64,000 nt of DNA. Origin: DATCMH01 sp036563505 (lineage in GTDB: Bacteria; Pseudomonadota; Alphaproteobacteria; Rhizobiales; Beijerinckiaceae). Of this stretch, positions 33,812 through 41,714 are shown piece after piece. Positions within the stretch are counted from its first letter, which is position 1. Each line of letters opens with the position of its first letter. The stretch is taken from assembly GCA_036563505.1 (NCBI GenBank), contig DATCMH010000001.1, positions 1-64,000 on the forward strand. Reading direction: 5' to 3'. Under the pieces are notes generated by a model, which made no database searches, was not told the origin of the DNA, and worked only from the letters and a program-made list of their open reading frames with translations. The position numbers and the translations under genes are program-made.

Positions 33812-34762
33812 ATGCTGTTGCGATCGACCTCGGCGCTCGCCGTCCTGTTCCTGGCCACAGCGGCCCCGGCGCAGGACGCCTTTCCATCCCGGCCCGTCAC
33901 CCTCATCGTGCCCTTCTCGGCGGGCGGCACCTCGGACGTGATCGCGCGGCTCGCGGCCGAGCAGATGGGCCGGGCGCTGGGCCAGAACGTCATCAACGAG
34001 AACACGGCCGGCGCCGGCGGCTCCACCGCCCTCACCCGGGCCGCGCGGGCCGCGCCCGACGGCTACACTCTCGCCATCGGCAATATCGGCACGAACGCCG
34101 CCGCCTACACGATCTACAAGGACATCAAATACGCGCCGGAGGACTTCGCCCCGATCGGCCTCGTCGCCAAGACCGTGCCGGTGATCGCCATCAAAAAGGA
34201 CTTTCCGGCGAAGAACCTGGCCGAGTTCATCGACTACGCCAAGAAGAACCCCGGCAAAGTCAATCTCGGCCATGCCGGCGTCGGCTCGTCCAACTACCTG
34301 ATTTGCAAGGCCTTCACGCAAGCCGCGGGCATCGAGACGCAGCTCGTGAGCTACCGCGGCGCGGCACCGGCGCTGAACGACCTCATGGGCGGGCAGATCG
34401 ACGGGGTCTGCGACGCCGCGGTCTCGGCCGCCGGCGCGATCCAGGGCGGCGCGGCCAGAGGCCTCGTGATCTCCTCGCCGACGCGCCTGCGCGCCCTCTC
34501 CGACGTGCCCACGGCCGCCGAGGCTGGCTTGCCCGGCTTCCAGCTCCAGGGCTGGAACGCGATCTTCGCGCCGAAGGGCACCCCGGAGCCGGTCATCGCC
34601 AAGCTCAACGCGGCGCTCCGCACCGCCGTCGCCTCCGAAGCGTTCCAGAAGCGGATGGAGGAGCTCGGCTCCCTGCCCGCCTCCGGCGAGGAGCTCACGC
34701 CGCCCTACGTCGCGCAGTTCGTGACGGGCGAGATCGACAAGACCCGCAAGCTCCTGCAGTAG
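33812..34762 (+). CDS. Bug-family tripartite tricarboxylate transporter receptor (orphan)
   Basis: The 316-residue protein has a signal peptide (Leu-Phe-Leu-Ala-Thr-Ala-Ala-Pro-Ala-Gln). The TctC/Bug core follows: Tyr/Phe-Pro-Ser-Arg-Pro-Val-Thr-Leu-Ile-Val-Pro-Phe, Gly-Gly-x-Ser-Asp, Asp-Gly-Tyr-Thr-Leu, and Gly-x-Gly-Ser-Ser. Bug proteins bind carboxylates in the periplasm. GGGAGGA supports ATG 33812. No TctA or TctB gene is nearby, which is common because the family is expanded with many orphan receptors. Confidence 0.92.
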   Translation: MLLRSTSALAVLFLATAAPAQDAFPSRPVTLIVPFSAGGTSDVIARLAAEQMGRALGQNVINENTAGAGGSTALTRAARAAPDGYTLAIGNIGTNAAAYTIYKDIKYAPEDFAPIGLVAKTVPVIAIKKDFPAKNLAEFIDYAKKNPGKVNLGHAGVGSSNYLICKAFTQAAGIETQLVSYRGAAPALNDLMGGQIDGVCDAAVSAAGAIQGGAARGLVISSPTRLRALSDVPTAAEAGLPGFQLQGWNAIFAPKGTPEPVIAKLNAALRTAVASEAFQKRMEELGSLPASGEELTPPYVAQFVTGEIDKTRKLLQ

Positions 34763-34807
34763 CGCGGGGCGGCTCCGATCGATGACGGGCAGGCCGACGG
34801 CTGGGCC

Positions 34808-34849
34808 AAGTGTTGGGAAAACAACATAAACAGCCTGTTTTCCGCACTT
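34808..34849. repeat. interrupted inverted repeat after the Bug gene
   Basis: AAGTG...GGAAAACA (34808-34823) and TGTTTTCC...CACTT (34836-34849) form 8-bp and 5-bp stacked arms around a 12-base loop. It lies 45 bases after the Bug gene stop codon. It may be a terminator, though the T-run is weak, or an operator for the gene at 34954. Confidence 0.4.
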
Positions 34850-34953
34850 CCCCGGTCTTTCTGCGGCCACGCTGAAACCACCGCGCCGCCCGGGCTTTCC
34901 CTAATGGTAACACAGGTTAATGCGGCTGCCTCGTCGCGGCCGGGGAGAGCATC

Positions 34954-35157
34954 ATGATCGTTGCCGACCGGATCGGCGTGCGCGGCTTTTCGGGAGCTGC
35001 GCCCAACCTCGTCCTGCTGGCGCTCGGTAAAGCGCTGGCCCAGGCTTACGACGCGTCCACCACGCAACCCTTGCCCGAACCCCTCGCCCGTCTGGTCCGC
35101 GAGATCGAGGAGCGCGAGCGCGTGACCTCACCGCGGCGCGACGAGGAACAGGTCTGA
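34954..35157 (+). CDS. small NepR-like protein, possible anti-sigma factor
   Basis: The 67-residue protein has the pattern Leu-Gly-Lys-Ala-Leu-x2-Ala-Tyr-Asp...Pro-Leu-Pro-Glu-Pro-Leu-x2-Leu-Val-x2-Ile-Glu. It matches the two helices of NepR anti-sigma factors, which hold the general-stress sigma factor EcfG until phosphorylated PhyR removes them. GGGGAGAG precedes the ATG. No phyR, ecfG or histidine kinase gene lies in the window, so this would be an orphan or extra copy. The similarity is short, and a chance match cannot be excluded. Confidence 0.5.
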   Translation: MIVADRIGVRGFSGAAPNLVLLALGKALAQAYDASTTQPLPEPLARLVREIEERERVTSPRRDEEQV

Positions 35158-35172
35158 CGCCCGTCGCCCCGC

Positions 35173-35334
35173 TCAGGCCGGCGAACGCAGGCGACCATGG
35201 ACGGCCGCCTCGACGTCGCCGCGCGACAGGCCGATGTCGCTGAGCTCGCTGTCGCTGAACTGGAGAAGGCGTTGGGTATCGGCGCGGTAGCGGGCCCAGC
35301 GGGTCAGGGACGCGAAGATCGTGACGAGAAACAT
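35173..35334 (-). CDS. DUF1127 small protein, 53 aa
   Basis: The ATG at 35334 is preceded by GGAG. The product has an N-terminal hydrophobic-amphipathic helix (Phe-Leu-Val-Thr-Ile-Phe-Ala). It then has the DUF1127 core: Leu-Leu-x-Phe-Ser-Asp-Ser-Glu-Leu-Ser-Asp-Ile-Gly-Leu-Ser-Arg-Gly-Asp-Val. Short Arg-rich DUF1127 proteins in alphaproteobacteria take part in RNA turnover and phosphate or carbon homeostasis. It converges on the NepR-like gene with a 15-base gap. Confidence 0.85.
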   Translation of the reverse strand: MFLVTIFASLTRWARYRADTQRLLQFSDSELSDIGLSRGDVEAAVHGRLRSPA

Positions 35335-35538
35335 GGCGGAACTCCAAAGGAAGCTTTTGGCCGCAAGGCCGATGGCGGGGGAGATACCCGGCTCCTGTTT
35401 CGCCCGCGTGTCGCGGGGCCAGCGGCGCGCGCGAAGGACAGCAACACTGACCGAACCGGCCGCGGCTCAAGGTTCTGGTTGAACGTTCCGGCCGTGCTAG
35501 GCTGAACCCCGCGGCACGACCCGCGCCGGGAACGACGG

Positions 35539-36927
35539 ATGCCCTACCGCCAGGATCTCGAGGCGACGCGCTACGTCTTCGCCGACCTCAGGGACCTCCT
35601 GGCCAAGGCGACGCCGCGCCGCTCCGGCGATCGGCTCGCCGGGATCGCCGCGGCGTCCGCCGAGGAGAGCGTCGCCGCGCGGCTCTGCCTCGCCGACCTG
35701 CCGCTCAAGGCTTTCCTGACCGAGGCCGTCGTGCCCTACGAGGCGGACGAGGTCACGCGGCTGATCCTCGACACGCACGATGCCGTAGCCTTTGCGCCCG
35801 TCGCGCACTTCACGGTCGGCGGCTTTCGCGATTGGCTTCTCTCCGACACCGCCACCGGACCTGTCCTGGCGGCCCTTGCCCCGGGCGTGACGCCCGAGAT
35901 GGCGGCGGCCGTCTCGAAGCTGATGCGCAACCAGGACCTGATCCTCGTGGCGAAGAAGTGCGGCACGGTCACGCGCTTTCGCAACACCATCGGCCTGCCC
36001 GGCACCCTTGCGGTGCGCCTCCAGCCCAACCACCCCTCCGACGATCCGCGGGGCATCATGGCCTCGATCCTCGACGGGCTCCTCTTCGGCTGCGGCGACG
36101 CCGTGATCGGGATCAATCCTGCCTCCGACAGCCTCGCCGTGCTCGACGACCTCCTGCGCCGCCTCGACGCGCTGATCGCCCGCTTCGCTATTCCCACCCA
36201 GGCCTGCGTGCTCGCCCATGTCACGAGCACCATCGCGCTCATCGAGCGCGGCGCGCCGGTCGACCTCGTGTTCCAGTCGGTGGCGGGCACGGAGGCCGCG
36301 AACCGGTCCTTCGGCGTCGACCTCGCCGTCCTGCGCGAGGGGCTCGACGCCGGGCGGTCCCTGAAGCGTGGCACGCTCGGCGACAACGTGATGTATTTCG
36401 AGACCGGCCAGGGCTCGGCCCTCTCGGCAAACGCTCATCACGGCGTCGACCAGCAGACCCTGGAGGCCCGCGCCTACGCCGTCTGCCGAGCCTATCGGCC
36501 GCTCCTCGTCAACACGGTGGTGGGCTTCATCGGCCCCGAATACCTCTACGACGGCAAGGAGATCATCCGCGCCGGCCTCGAGGACCATTTCTGCGGCAAG
36601 CTCATGGGCCTGCCGCTCGGCTGCGACGTTTGCTACACGAACCACGCCGAGGCCGACCAGGACGACATGGACACGCTCCTGACCCTGCTCGCCGCGGCCG
36701 GCGTGACCTATGTCATGGGCGTGCCGGGCGCCGACGACGTGATGCTGAACTACCAATCGACCTCCTTCCACGACCAGCTCTACGTCCGCGACCTCTTCGG
36801 CCTGAAGCGCGCGCCGGAATTCGAGGCCTGGCTCGCCTCGGTCGGCATCACCGGCCCGGATGGCCGGCTGCGGCCGCAGGGACCGGAGAACCGTCTGCTT
36901 GCCGCCGCCCGCGACCTCGCCGCCTGA
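35539..36927 (+). CDS. eutB: ethanolamine ammonia-lyase, large subunit
   Basis: The 462-residue protein is the EutB barrel subunit that holds ethanolamine and, with EutC, adenosylcobalamin. Recognisable segments are Met-Arg-Asn-Gln-Asp-Leu, Leu-Gln-Pro-Asn-His-Pro, Gly-Cys-Gly-Asp-Ala-Val-Ile-Gly-Ile-Asn-Pro, Phe-Gln-Ser-Val/Ile-Ala-Gly-Thr and Cys-Asp-Val-Cys-Tyr-Thr-Asn-His. The product acetaldehyde plus ammonia would feed carbon and nitrogen metabolism. It overlaps eutC. No microcompartment, EutA reactivase or EutE genes are adjacent. Confidence 0.95.
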   Translation: MPYRQDLEATRYVFADLRDLLAKATPRRSGDRLAGIAAASAEESVAARLCLADLPLKAFLTEAVVPYEADEVTRLILDTHDAVAFAPVAHFTVGGFRDWLLSDTATGPVLAALAPGVTPEMAAAVSKLMRNQDLILVAKKCGTVTRFRNTIGLPGTLAVRLQPNHPSDDPRGIMASILDGLLFGCGDAVIGINPASDSLAVLDDLLRRLDALIARFAIPTQACVLAHVTSTIALIERGAPVDLVFQSVAGTEAANRSFGVDLAVLREGLDAGRSLKRGTLGDNVMYFETGQGSALSANAHHGVDQQTLEARAYAVCRAYRPLLVNTVVGFIGPEYLYDGKEIIRAGLEDHFCGKLMGLPLGCDVCYTNHAEADQDDMDTLLTLLAAAGVTYVMGVPGADDVMLNYQSTSFHDQLYVRDLFGLKRAPEFEAWLASVGITGPDGRLRPQGPENRLLAAARDLAA

Positions 36928-37715
36928 TGAGCGCCCCGCCGGACGAGTTCTGGCGAACGCTCGCGGCGGCGACGCCGGCCCGCGTCGCGCTTGGTCGCGC
37001 CGGCCCGGGCCTGCCGACCCGCGAGGCCCTGCGCTTCGCCCTGGCCCATGCCCGGGCCCGGGACGCGGTCCATGCCGGCCTCGATGCGGAGGGTCTCGCC
37101 GCGGCGCTCAACGCGCTCGGCCTCGCGACGGTCCAGGTCGAGAGCGCGGCGCCGAACCGGGAGGTCTATCTCGCGCGGCCGGATCTCGGCCGGTGCCTCT
37201 CGGACCGCTCTCGCGGGGCGCTCGAGGCCTTCGCCGACAGCCGGCCGGACATCGCCCTCGTCGTGGCCGACGGCCTTTCGGCCAAAGCCGTCGCGGCCCA
37301 GGCCGGCTCCTTCCTTGCCGCCTTCCTTCCCCGCGCCCAGGGCTGGCGCCTCTCGCCGGCGGTGATTGCGACCCAGGCGCGCGTCGCGCTGGGTGACGAG
37401 ATCGGCGCCATTTTGGGCGCGCGTCTCACCCTCATGCTCATCGGCGAGCGCCCCGGCCTTTCCGCCCCGGACAGCCTCGGCCTCTACCTCACCCACGACC
37501 CGAAGCCCGGCCGCCACGACGCCGAGCGGAACTGCCTCTCCAACATCCGCCCCGCCGGGCTCACCCACGACCTCGCGGCGTTCAAAGCGGCCTGGCTCGT
37601 GAGCGAGGCGCTGACACGCCGCCTGACAGGGGTGGCGCTCAAGGACGACAGCGATGGGCTTTTGGCCGGCAGCGCTTCGGTCGCCGCCATCGACGGAACG
37701 AGCACTTCAGGCTGA
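36927..37715 (+). CDS. eutC: ethanolamine ammonia-lyase, small subunit
   Basis: This 262-residue EutC starts at an ATG overlapping the eutB stop codon (TGATG). Family features are Thr-Pro-Ala-Arg-Val-Ala-Leu-Gly-Arg-Ala-Gly, Val-Val-Ala-Asp-Gly-Leu-Ser, Gly-Glu-Arg-Pro-Gly-Leu and Asn-Cys-Leu-Ser-Asn-Ile-Arg-Pro near the cobalamin-binding part. The long open frame starting at 35832 is an out-of-frame extension over eutB and is not a fusion. Confidence 0.94.
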   Translation: MSAPPDEFWRTLAAATPARVALGRAGPGLPTREALRFALAHARARDAVHAGLDAEGLAAALNALGLATVQVESAAPNREVYLARPDLGRCLSDRSRGALEAFADSRPDIALVVADGLSAKAVAAQAGSFLAAFLPRAQGWRLSPAVIATQARVALGDEIGAILGARLTLMLIGERPGLSAPDSLGLYLTHDPKPGRHDAERNCLSNIRPAGLTHDLAAFKAAWLVSEALTRRLTGVALKDDSDGLLAGSASVAAIDGTSTSG

Positions 37716-37746
37716 CGTCACCCACACCGACGGCGCGCGACGCAGC

Positions 37747-38415
37747 TCAAGGCTTTTCCAAGGCCGCAGCGACGGCCTCCACCGCGAAGGCGGGGCTGGC
37801 GAGCATTTTGGCCGCAAGCGCGGGATCGAGGGTGTCGGCGACGCGGGCCATGGAGGCTTGGGCGAGGACGACGACGTCGAGGCGCTGCGCGAGGTCGCGC
37901 AAGGTCTCGGCGACAAGGGCATCGTGCCGGGCCTGGTCGCCGGCGATCAGGGCCTCGTAGGCGCCGGCGGCGAGGCGGGTCTCGACCGCGACGGACTTGC
38001 CGAGGCGTTGGGCGGTGTCGCGGATGAGGTCGCCCGTAGGGCGCAGCGTGGTGGCGAGCGTCGCGGCGACGCCGATCCGCTCGCCCCGGCGCACGGCCTC
38101 GTCCGCCATGCGGGCGTCGACGCGCACGATCGGCTGCGGGATGTCAGCCTGCGCGACGGCGCAGAGCTCGCCGATGGAGGAGCAGGCGTTGAGCACCACA
38201 TCGACGCCGCGCTCGGAGACGATGCGGGCATAGCTGCGCCAGCGGGGCGCGACGGCGGCGAGATCGGCTCCGTTCTCACGCAACTCCGGGAGGATCGAGT
38301 CGTCGAGCAGGTTGATGACCTTGGCCCCGGAGATGCGCTCCCTCAGGAGACGCCCGAACAGGTCCACGGTCGCGGGCGAGGTGTGGATCACTCCGATGAT
38401 GGGCGCGTCGCTCAT
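37747..38415 (-). CDS. aspartate/glutamate racemase family protein
   Basis: From the ATG at 38415 it encodes 222 residues. The first catalytic Cys is in Asn-Ala-Cys-Ser-Ser, but the second-half motif reads Val-Val-Leu-Ala-Gln-Ala-Ser, with Ala where the second Cys usually stands. A racemase reaction through two cysteines is therefore doubtful. Hydantoin-racemase-like or isomerase relatives use other pairs. Its ATG overlaps the DeoR gene's stop codon, and it ends the aldolase operon. Confidence 0.8.
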   Translation of the reverse strand: MSDAPIIGVIHTSPATVDLFGRLLRERISGAKVINLLDDSILPELRENGADLAAVAPRWRSYARIVSERGVDVVLNACSSIGELCAVAQADIPQPIVRVDARMADEAVRRGERIGVAATLATTLRPTGDLIRDTAQRLGKSVAVETRLAAGAYEALIAGDQARHDALVAETLRDLAQRLDVVVLAQASMARVADTLDPALAAKMLASPAFAVEAVAAALEKP

Positions 38416-39242
38416 GGGGTCTCGTCTCCGTGCTCGGACGCGTCGGTGGGGTCGGGATCGCATAGCGTCAGGCCGACGCCCGCCGCCGCGAGCCAGGGCT
38501 CGATCTCGGCCGGAGCGCCCCGGGTCGTGATGACATGGTCGATGTCCGAGGCCTGGGCGAAGCTCGCATAGTGGCGGGCGCCGAACTTCGTGCGGTCGGC
38601 GAGGATGACGGTGCGGCGCGCCGCACGGATCATGGCCCGCTTCACCTCGGCCTCGTAAGGGTCGGCGCTGGTGAAGCCCGCGTCGGGGTCGATCGCCGCC
38701 GCACCGAGAAACGCCCAATCGGCGCGCAGCCGCGCGAGATCGCGTCCGGCGCGCGGACCGATCATGCTGAGCGAGCCGGGCACGAGCTTGCCGCCCACCA
38801 CGTAGACGGTGCCCTCGCTGAGGCCCGCGCAGGTTTCCGCCACGGGCAGGCTGTTGGTGATCACGGTGAGCCTCGGGACGCTGGCGAGGCGGCGGGCGAA
38901 GGCGAGGGTCGTGGTGCCGGCATCGATGACGAGCGACTGCCCCGGCTCGACGAGGCGGGCAGCGGCCGCGCCGATGGCGTCCTTGGCACGCTCCTCGAAG
39001 CGGTCGCGCTCGCGTACGCTCGGCAACCGCGCCTCAGTGGCCGCTCCCTTGAGCACGGCGCCGCCGAAGACCGCGTCCGCGACGCCGTCGGCCGCCAGGC
39101 GCTTGATGTCGCGCCGGATCGTCTCCTCCGAGACGCCGAGGCGCCGCGCCTCGACGGAAACGCGCACGCTCCCCTGCTCGACGAGGAGGCGTCGCAGCTC
39201 CCGGCCCCGCTCGGCGCCGAGCATGGAGGCCGATCCGCTCAC
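38412..39242 (-). CDS. DeoR-family transcriptional regulator
   Basis: The 276-residue protein has an N-terminal DeoR helix-turn-helix (Val-Ser-Glu-Glu-Thr-Ile-Arg-Arg-Asp, about residues 36-46). A sugar-phosphate-sensing C-terminal domain follows, with Asp-Ala-Gly-Thr-Thr near 107 and Val-Ile-Leu-Ala-Asp-Arg-Thr-Lys-Phe near 225. Such repressors respond to phosphorylated sugars, fitting the aldolase gene before it. GTG start overlaps the aldolase stop codon. Confidence 0.92.
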   Translation of the reverse strand: MSGSASMLGAERGRELRRLLVEQGSVRVSVEARRLGVSEETIRRDIKRLAADGVADAVFGGAVLKGAATEARLPSVRERDRFEERAKDAIGAAAARLVEPGQSLVIDAGTTTLAFARRLASVPRLTVITNSLPVAETCAGLSEGTVYVVGGKLVPGSLSMIGPRAGRDLARLRADWAFLGAAAIDPDAGFTSADPYEAEVKRAMIRAARRTVILADRTKFGARHYASFAQASDIDHVITTRGAPAEIEPWLAAAGVGLTLCDPDPTDASEHGDETP

Positions 39243-40144
39243 GCCTGCCCCGCGCTGAGGAGATAGGTTTCGATCTTCTCGACCACGGTGCGCTCGACGG
39301 CGTCCTGCGCCAGGCGGAGTTCCTGCGGCAGCAGGGCGCGGCAGGCGGCGTCGGTGAGGCGCTCGGTGCGGCCGAGCGCGGTGAGCATGGCGTGCTCGAG
39401 GTCGGTGGCGATGTTGACCTTGCTGATGCCGCCGCCCGGGAGCCGGATGGCGTCGTGGATCATCTGCGCCGGCACGCCCGAGCCGCCGTGAAGGACGAGG
39501 TGAACCTTGGTGAGACGTCGGATCGACTCCAAACGCGGCAGGTCCACCCGGGGCTGGCGGGTCGTGTAATGACCGTGGGCGGTGCCAACCGCCACCGCGA
39601 GCGCGTCCACGCCCGTCTGGGTCACGAACAGCTGCGCCTCTTCCGGGTCGGTGAACTGCTCTTCGTCCTCCTCCGTCTCCACGAAGTCGGTGGTGCCGAT
39701 CTTGCCAAGTTCGGCCTCCACGGAAATGCCCCGGGCGTGAGCGAGGCGCACCACCTCCGCCGTGACCGCGATGTTCTCGTCCAGCGGCTTCGCCGACTGG
39801 TCGATCATCACGGAGGTGAAGCCAGCCTCCATCGCCCGCTCGATGACCCCGATCTCGAAGGTATGGTCGAGGTGGAGCACCACCGGCACGCCCGGATCGA
39901 CCTCCTCGAGCGCCGCGAAGAACGCCTCCCCGAAGGCCGCAGCGTCGATGCCGTAGCGCTCGAGTTCGCGCTGCGAGATCTGGACGATGAGGGGCGAGCG
40001 GGTGCGGGCGCCGGCGCGCAGGATCGGGGCGATCATCGGCGTATAGCGCGGAGCGAAGGACCCGAGCGCGTAGCCGCCGCGCTCGGCAGCGGCGAGAGCC
40101 GGGGCGAGGGTGAGGAGAGAACCCGGCAGCGTCGGGGCGGTCAT
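39239..40144 (-). CDS. class II fructose-bisphosphate aldolase family protein
   Basis: The start at 40144 (AAGGA eight bases before) gives 301 residues; an ATG at 40153 would add three. The zinc site is visible as Leu-Asp-His-Thr, Glu-Ala-Glu-Leu-Gly-Lys-Ile-Gly, Gly-Thr-Ala-His-Gly-His-Tyr and Leu-His-Gly-Gly-Ser-Gly, with a phosphate loop Val-Asn-Ile-Ala-Thr-Asp. The family cleaves ketose (bis)phosphates such as fructose-, tagatose- or other ketose-1,6-bisphosphates. The DeoR regulator and importer around it point to a specialised sugar rather than glycolysis. Confidence 0.9.
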   Translation of the reverse strand: MTAPTLPGSLLTLAPALAAAERGGYALGSFAPRYTPMIAPILRAGARTRSPLIVQISQRELERYGIDAAAFGEAFFAALEEVDPGVPVVLHLDHTFEIGVIERAMEAGFTSVMIDQSAKPLDENIAVTAEVVRLAHARGISVEAELGKIGTTDFVETEEDEEQFTDPEEAQLFVTQTGVDALAVAVGTAHGHYTTRQPRVDLPRLESIRRLTKVHLVLHGGSGVPAQMIHDAIRLPGGGISKVNIATDLEHAMLTALGRTERLTDAACRALLPQELRLAQDAVERTVVEKIETYLLSAGQA

Positions 40145-40231
40145 GGAAGCCATCCTTGGAAGGTCAACGTCTCGGGCATCCGAAGGACCGCCCCGGGCCG
40201 ATCGCAGGCCGGGGCGGCCGAGGGCCCAAGT

Positions 40232-41020
40232 TCAGTAGCTCGGCAGCGGGGGCAGATCGACGCCGGCGTATTTCTTGAAGATGGCGTTGAGCTCGCCGTT
40301 GTTGCGCGTGTGGTGGACGAAGGTGTTCACCCAGCGGTGCAGGTCGGTGTTGCCGCGCTTCATGCCGATGGCGATGTGCTGCCAGCCGAGGCTCAGCTTC
40401 TTCTCGTAATTGGCGCCGGGCTGGAGTTTGTTGGTCTGGTCGGGGATGAGGAAGCCCGTGGCCGTGGCGTCGACCTGCTTCGTCATCAGCGCCTGGATCG
40501 TGCTCGCATCGTTGTCGAAGCGCATCATGTTGGCCTGGGGCGCGAGGGCCACGACCATCGGATCCTGGATCGCGCCGCGCACCACCGAGACCTTCTTGCC
40601 CTTGAGGTCGTCGAAGCTCGCGATCGGCGTCGAGGCCGGGGCCATGATGATGCTTTCCTGGGCCGCGTAGGGGTTGCTGAACCAGATCTGCAGGGCCCGC
40701 TGCGGCGTGACGGTGAGCGTCGCCATCACGAGGTCGGCTTTCCCCGTGAGGATGAAGGGAATCCGGTTCTGGCTCGTGACGGGCACGATCTCGAGCTGCA
40801 CGCCCATGTACTTGGCCAAGAGCCGCGCCACGGACACGTCGATGCCGTCGGGCTGCATGCCTTGGTCCAGCATGCCCCAGGGCGGGTTGTTGGTGTCGAT
40901 GGCGACGAGGATCTTGCCGCGGGCGACGATCTCGTCGGTGGTCTGGGCCATGGCCGGCGCGGCGGCGAAACCGAGGGCGACGAGGCAGGCGGTGAACAGG
41001 CGCTTGATGGCGAGTCTCAT
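40232..41020 (-). CDS. amino-acid-type (PAAT) ABC transporter substrate-binding protein
   Basis: The 262-residue protein has a signal peptide ending Ala-Met-Ala-Gln and the family 3 receptor fold. Features are Val-Ala-Ile-Asp-Thr-Asn-Asn-Pro-Pro-Trp-Gly, Gly-Ile-Asp-Val-Ser-Val-Ala, Ala-Thr-Leu-Thr-Val-Thr-Pro-x-Arg and Val-x-Arg-Gly. It is encoded just after the two permeases on the same strand and is their receptor. The ligand could be an amino acid or a related carboxylate such as an opine. Confidence 0.9.
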   Translation of the reverse strand: MRLAIKRLFTACLVALGFAAAPAMAQTTDEIVARGKILVAIDTNNPPWGMLDQGMQPDGIDVSVARLLAKYMGVQLEIVPVTSQNRIPFILTGKADLVMATLTVTPQRALQIWFSNPYAAQESIIMAPASTPIASFDDLKGKKVSVVRGAIQDPMVVALAPQANMMRFDNDASTIQALMTKQVDATATGFLIPDQTNKLQPGANYEKKLSLGWQHIAIGMKRGNTDLHRWVNTFVHHTRNNGELNAIFKKYAGVDLPPLPSY

Positions 41021-41045
41021 GGGCGTTCCTCCTTGATGATTGTCG

Positions 41046-41714
41046 TTAGCCTCGCGTCGCCCCTCCGACGCGGGACAAGAGTCGTCGCTCCAGCCGGCCT
41101 GCCGACCAGGTGAGGGGAAAGCACAGAGCGAAATAGATGGCCGCCGCGGTCAGGTAGACCGGGATCGGCCGGAAGGTCAGGTTGTTCACGAACTGCGAGG
41201 CCTGGGTCAGCTCGGCGAAGCCGATGATGCTGGCGAGCGAGGTGTTCTTCACGAGCTGGACCAGGAAGCCGACGGTGGGCGGAATGGCGAGGCGCACCGC
41301 CTGCGGCAGCACGACAAGGCGCATGGTCTGCCCGCGGTGGAGGCCGAGCGCCTTCGCGCCCTCGGTCTGGCCTTTCGGCACCGCCTGGATCGCGCCGCGC
41401 CAGATCTCGCCGAGATAGGCTCCTGCGTAGAGCGACAGGGCGATCGTGACGGCGATGTAGGGGTTCTGGTCCCGGCCGTAGAGGGCGAGCCCGAAGAACA
41501 CCAGGAAGAGCAGCATCAGGAGCGGCACGCACTGGAAGAGCGCGATCCAGGCCACCGCGAGACCGCGCAGCCACTTCGAGGCCGATGTCCGCATGACGGC
41601 GAGGACGAGCCCGAGGGCCGCGCCGCCGGCGAAGCCGATGAGGCTGAGCGCCACCGTCCAGCGCGCCGCGGCGAGGAGGTACAGGAACTCGGCCTGGCCG
41701 AACGAGCGGATCAC
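41046..41714 (-). CDS. PAAT-family ABC transporter permease
   Basis: From GTG at 41714, overlapping the previous stop codon, it has 222 residues and about five membrane segments. The His/Glu-Met-type loop reads Glu-Gly-Ala-Lys-Ala-Leu-Gly-Leu and Leu-Pro-Gln-Ala-Val-Arg. It pairs with the next permease to form the channel. The longer frame to 42344 is an out-of-frame run over the neighbour. Confidence 0.9.
   Translation of the reverse strand: MIRSFGQAEFLYLLAAARWTVALSLIGFAGGAALGLVLAVMRTSASKWLRGLAVAWIALFQCVPLLMLLFLVFFGLALYGRDQNPYIAVTIALSLYAGAYLGEIWRGAIQAVPKGQTEGAKALGLHRGQTMRLVVLPQAVRLAIPPTVGFLVQLVKNTSLASIIGFAELTQASQFVNNLTFRPIPVYLTAAAIYFALCFPLTWSAGRLERRLLSRVGGATRG

Noticed and set aside
35832..37715. 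627-codon frame suggesting a fusion into eutC
   Set aside because: The first 365 codons are out of frame with eutB and Arg/Pro-rich. The eutC ATG overlapping the eutB stop codon is clear.
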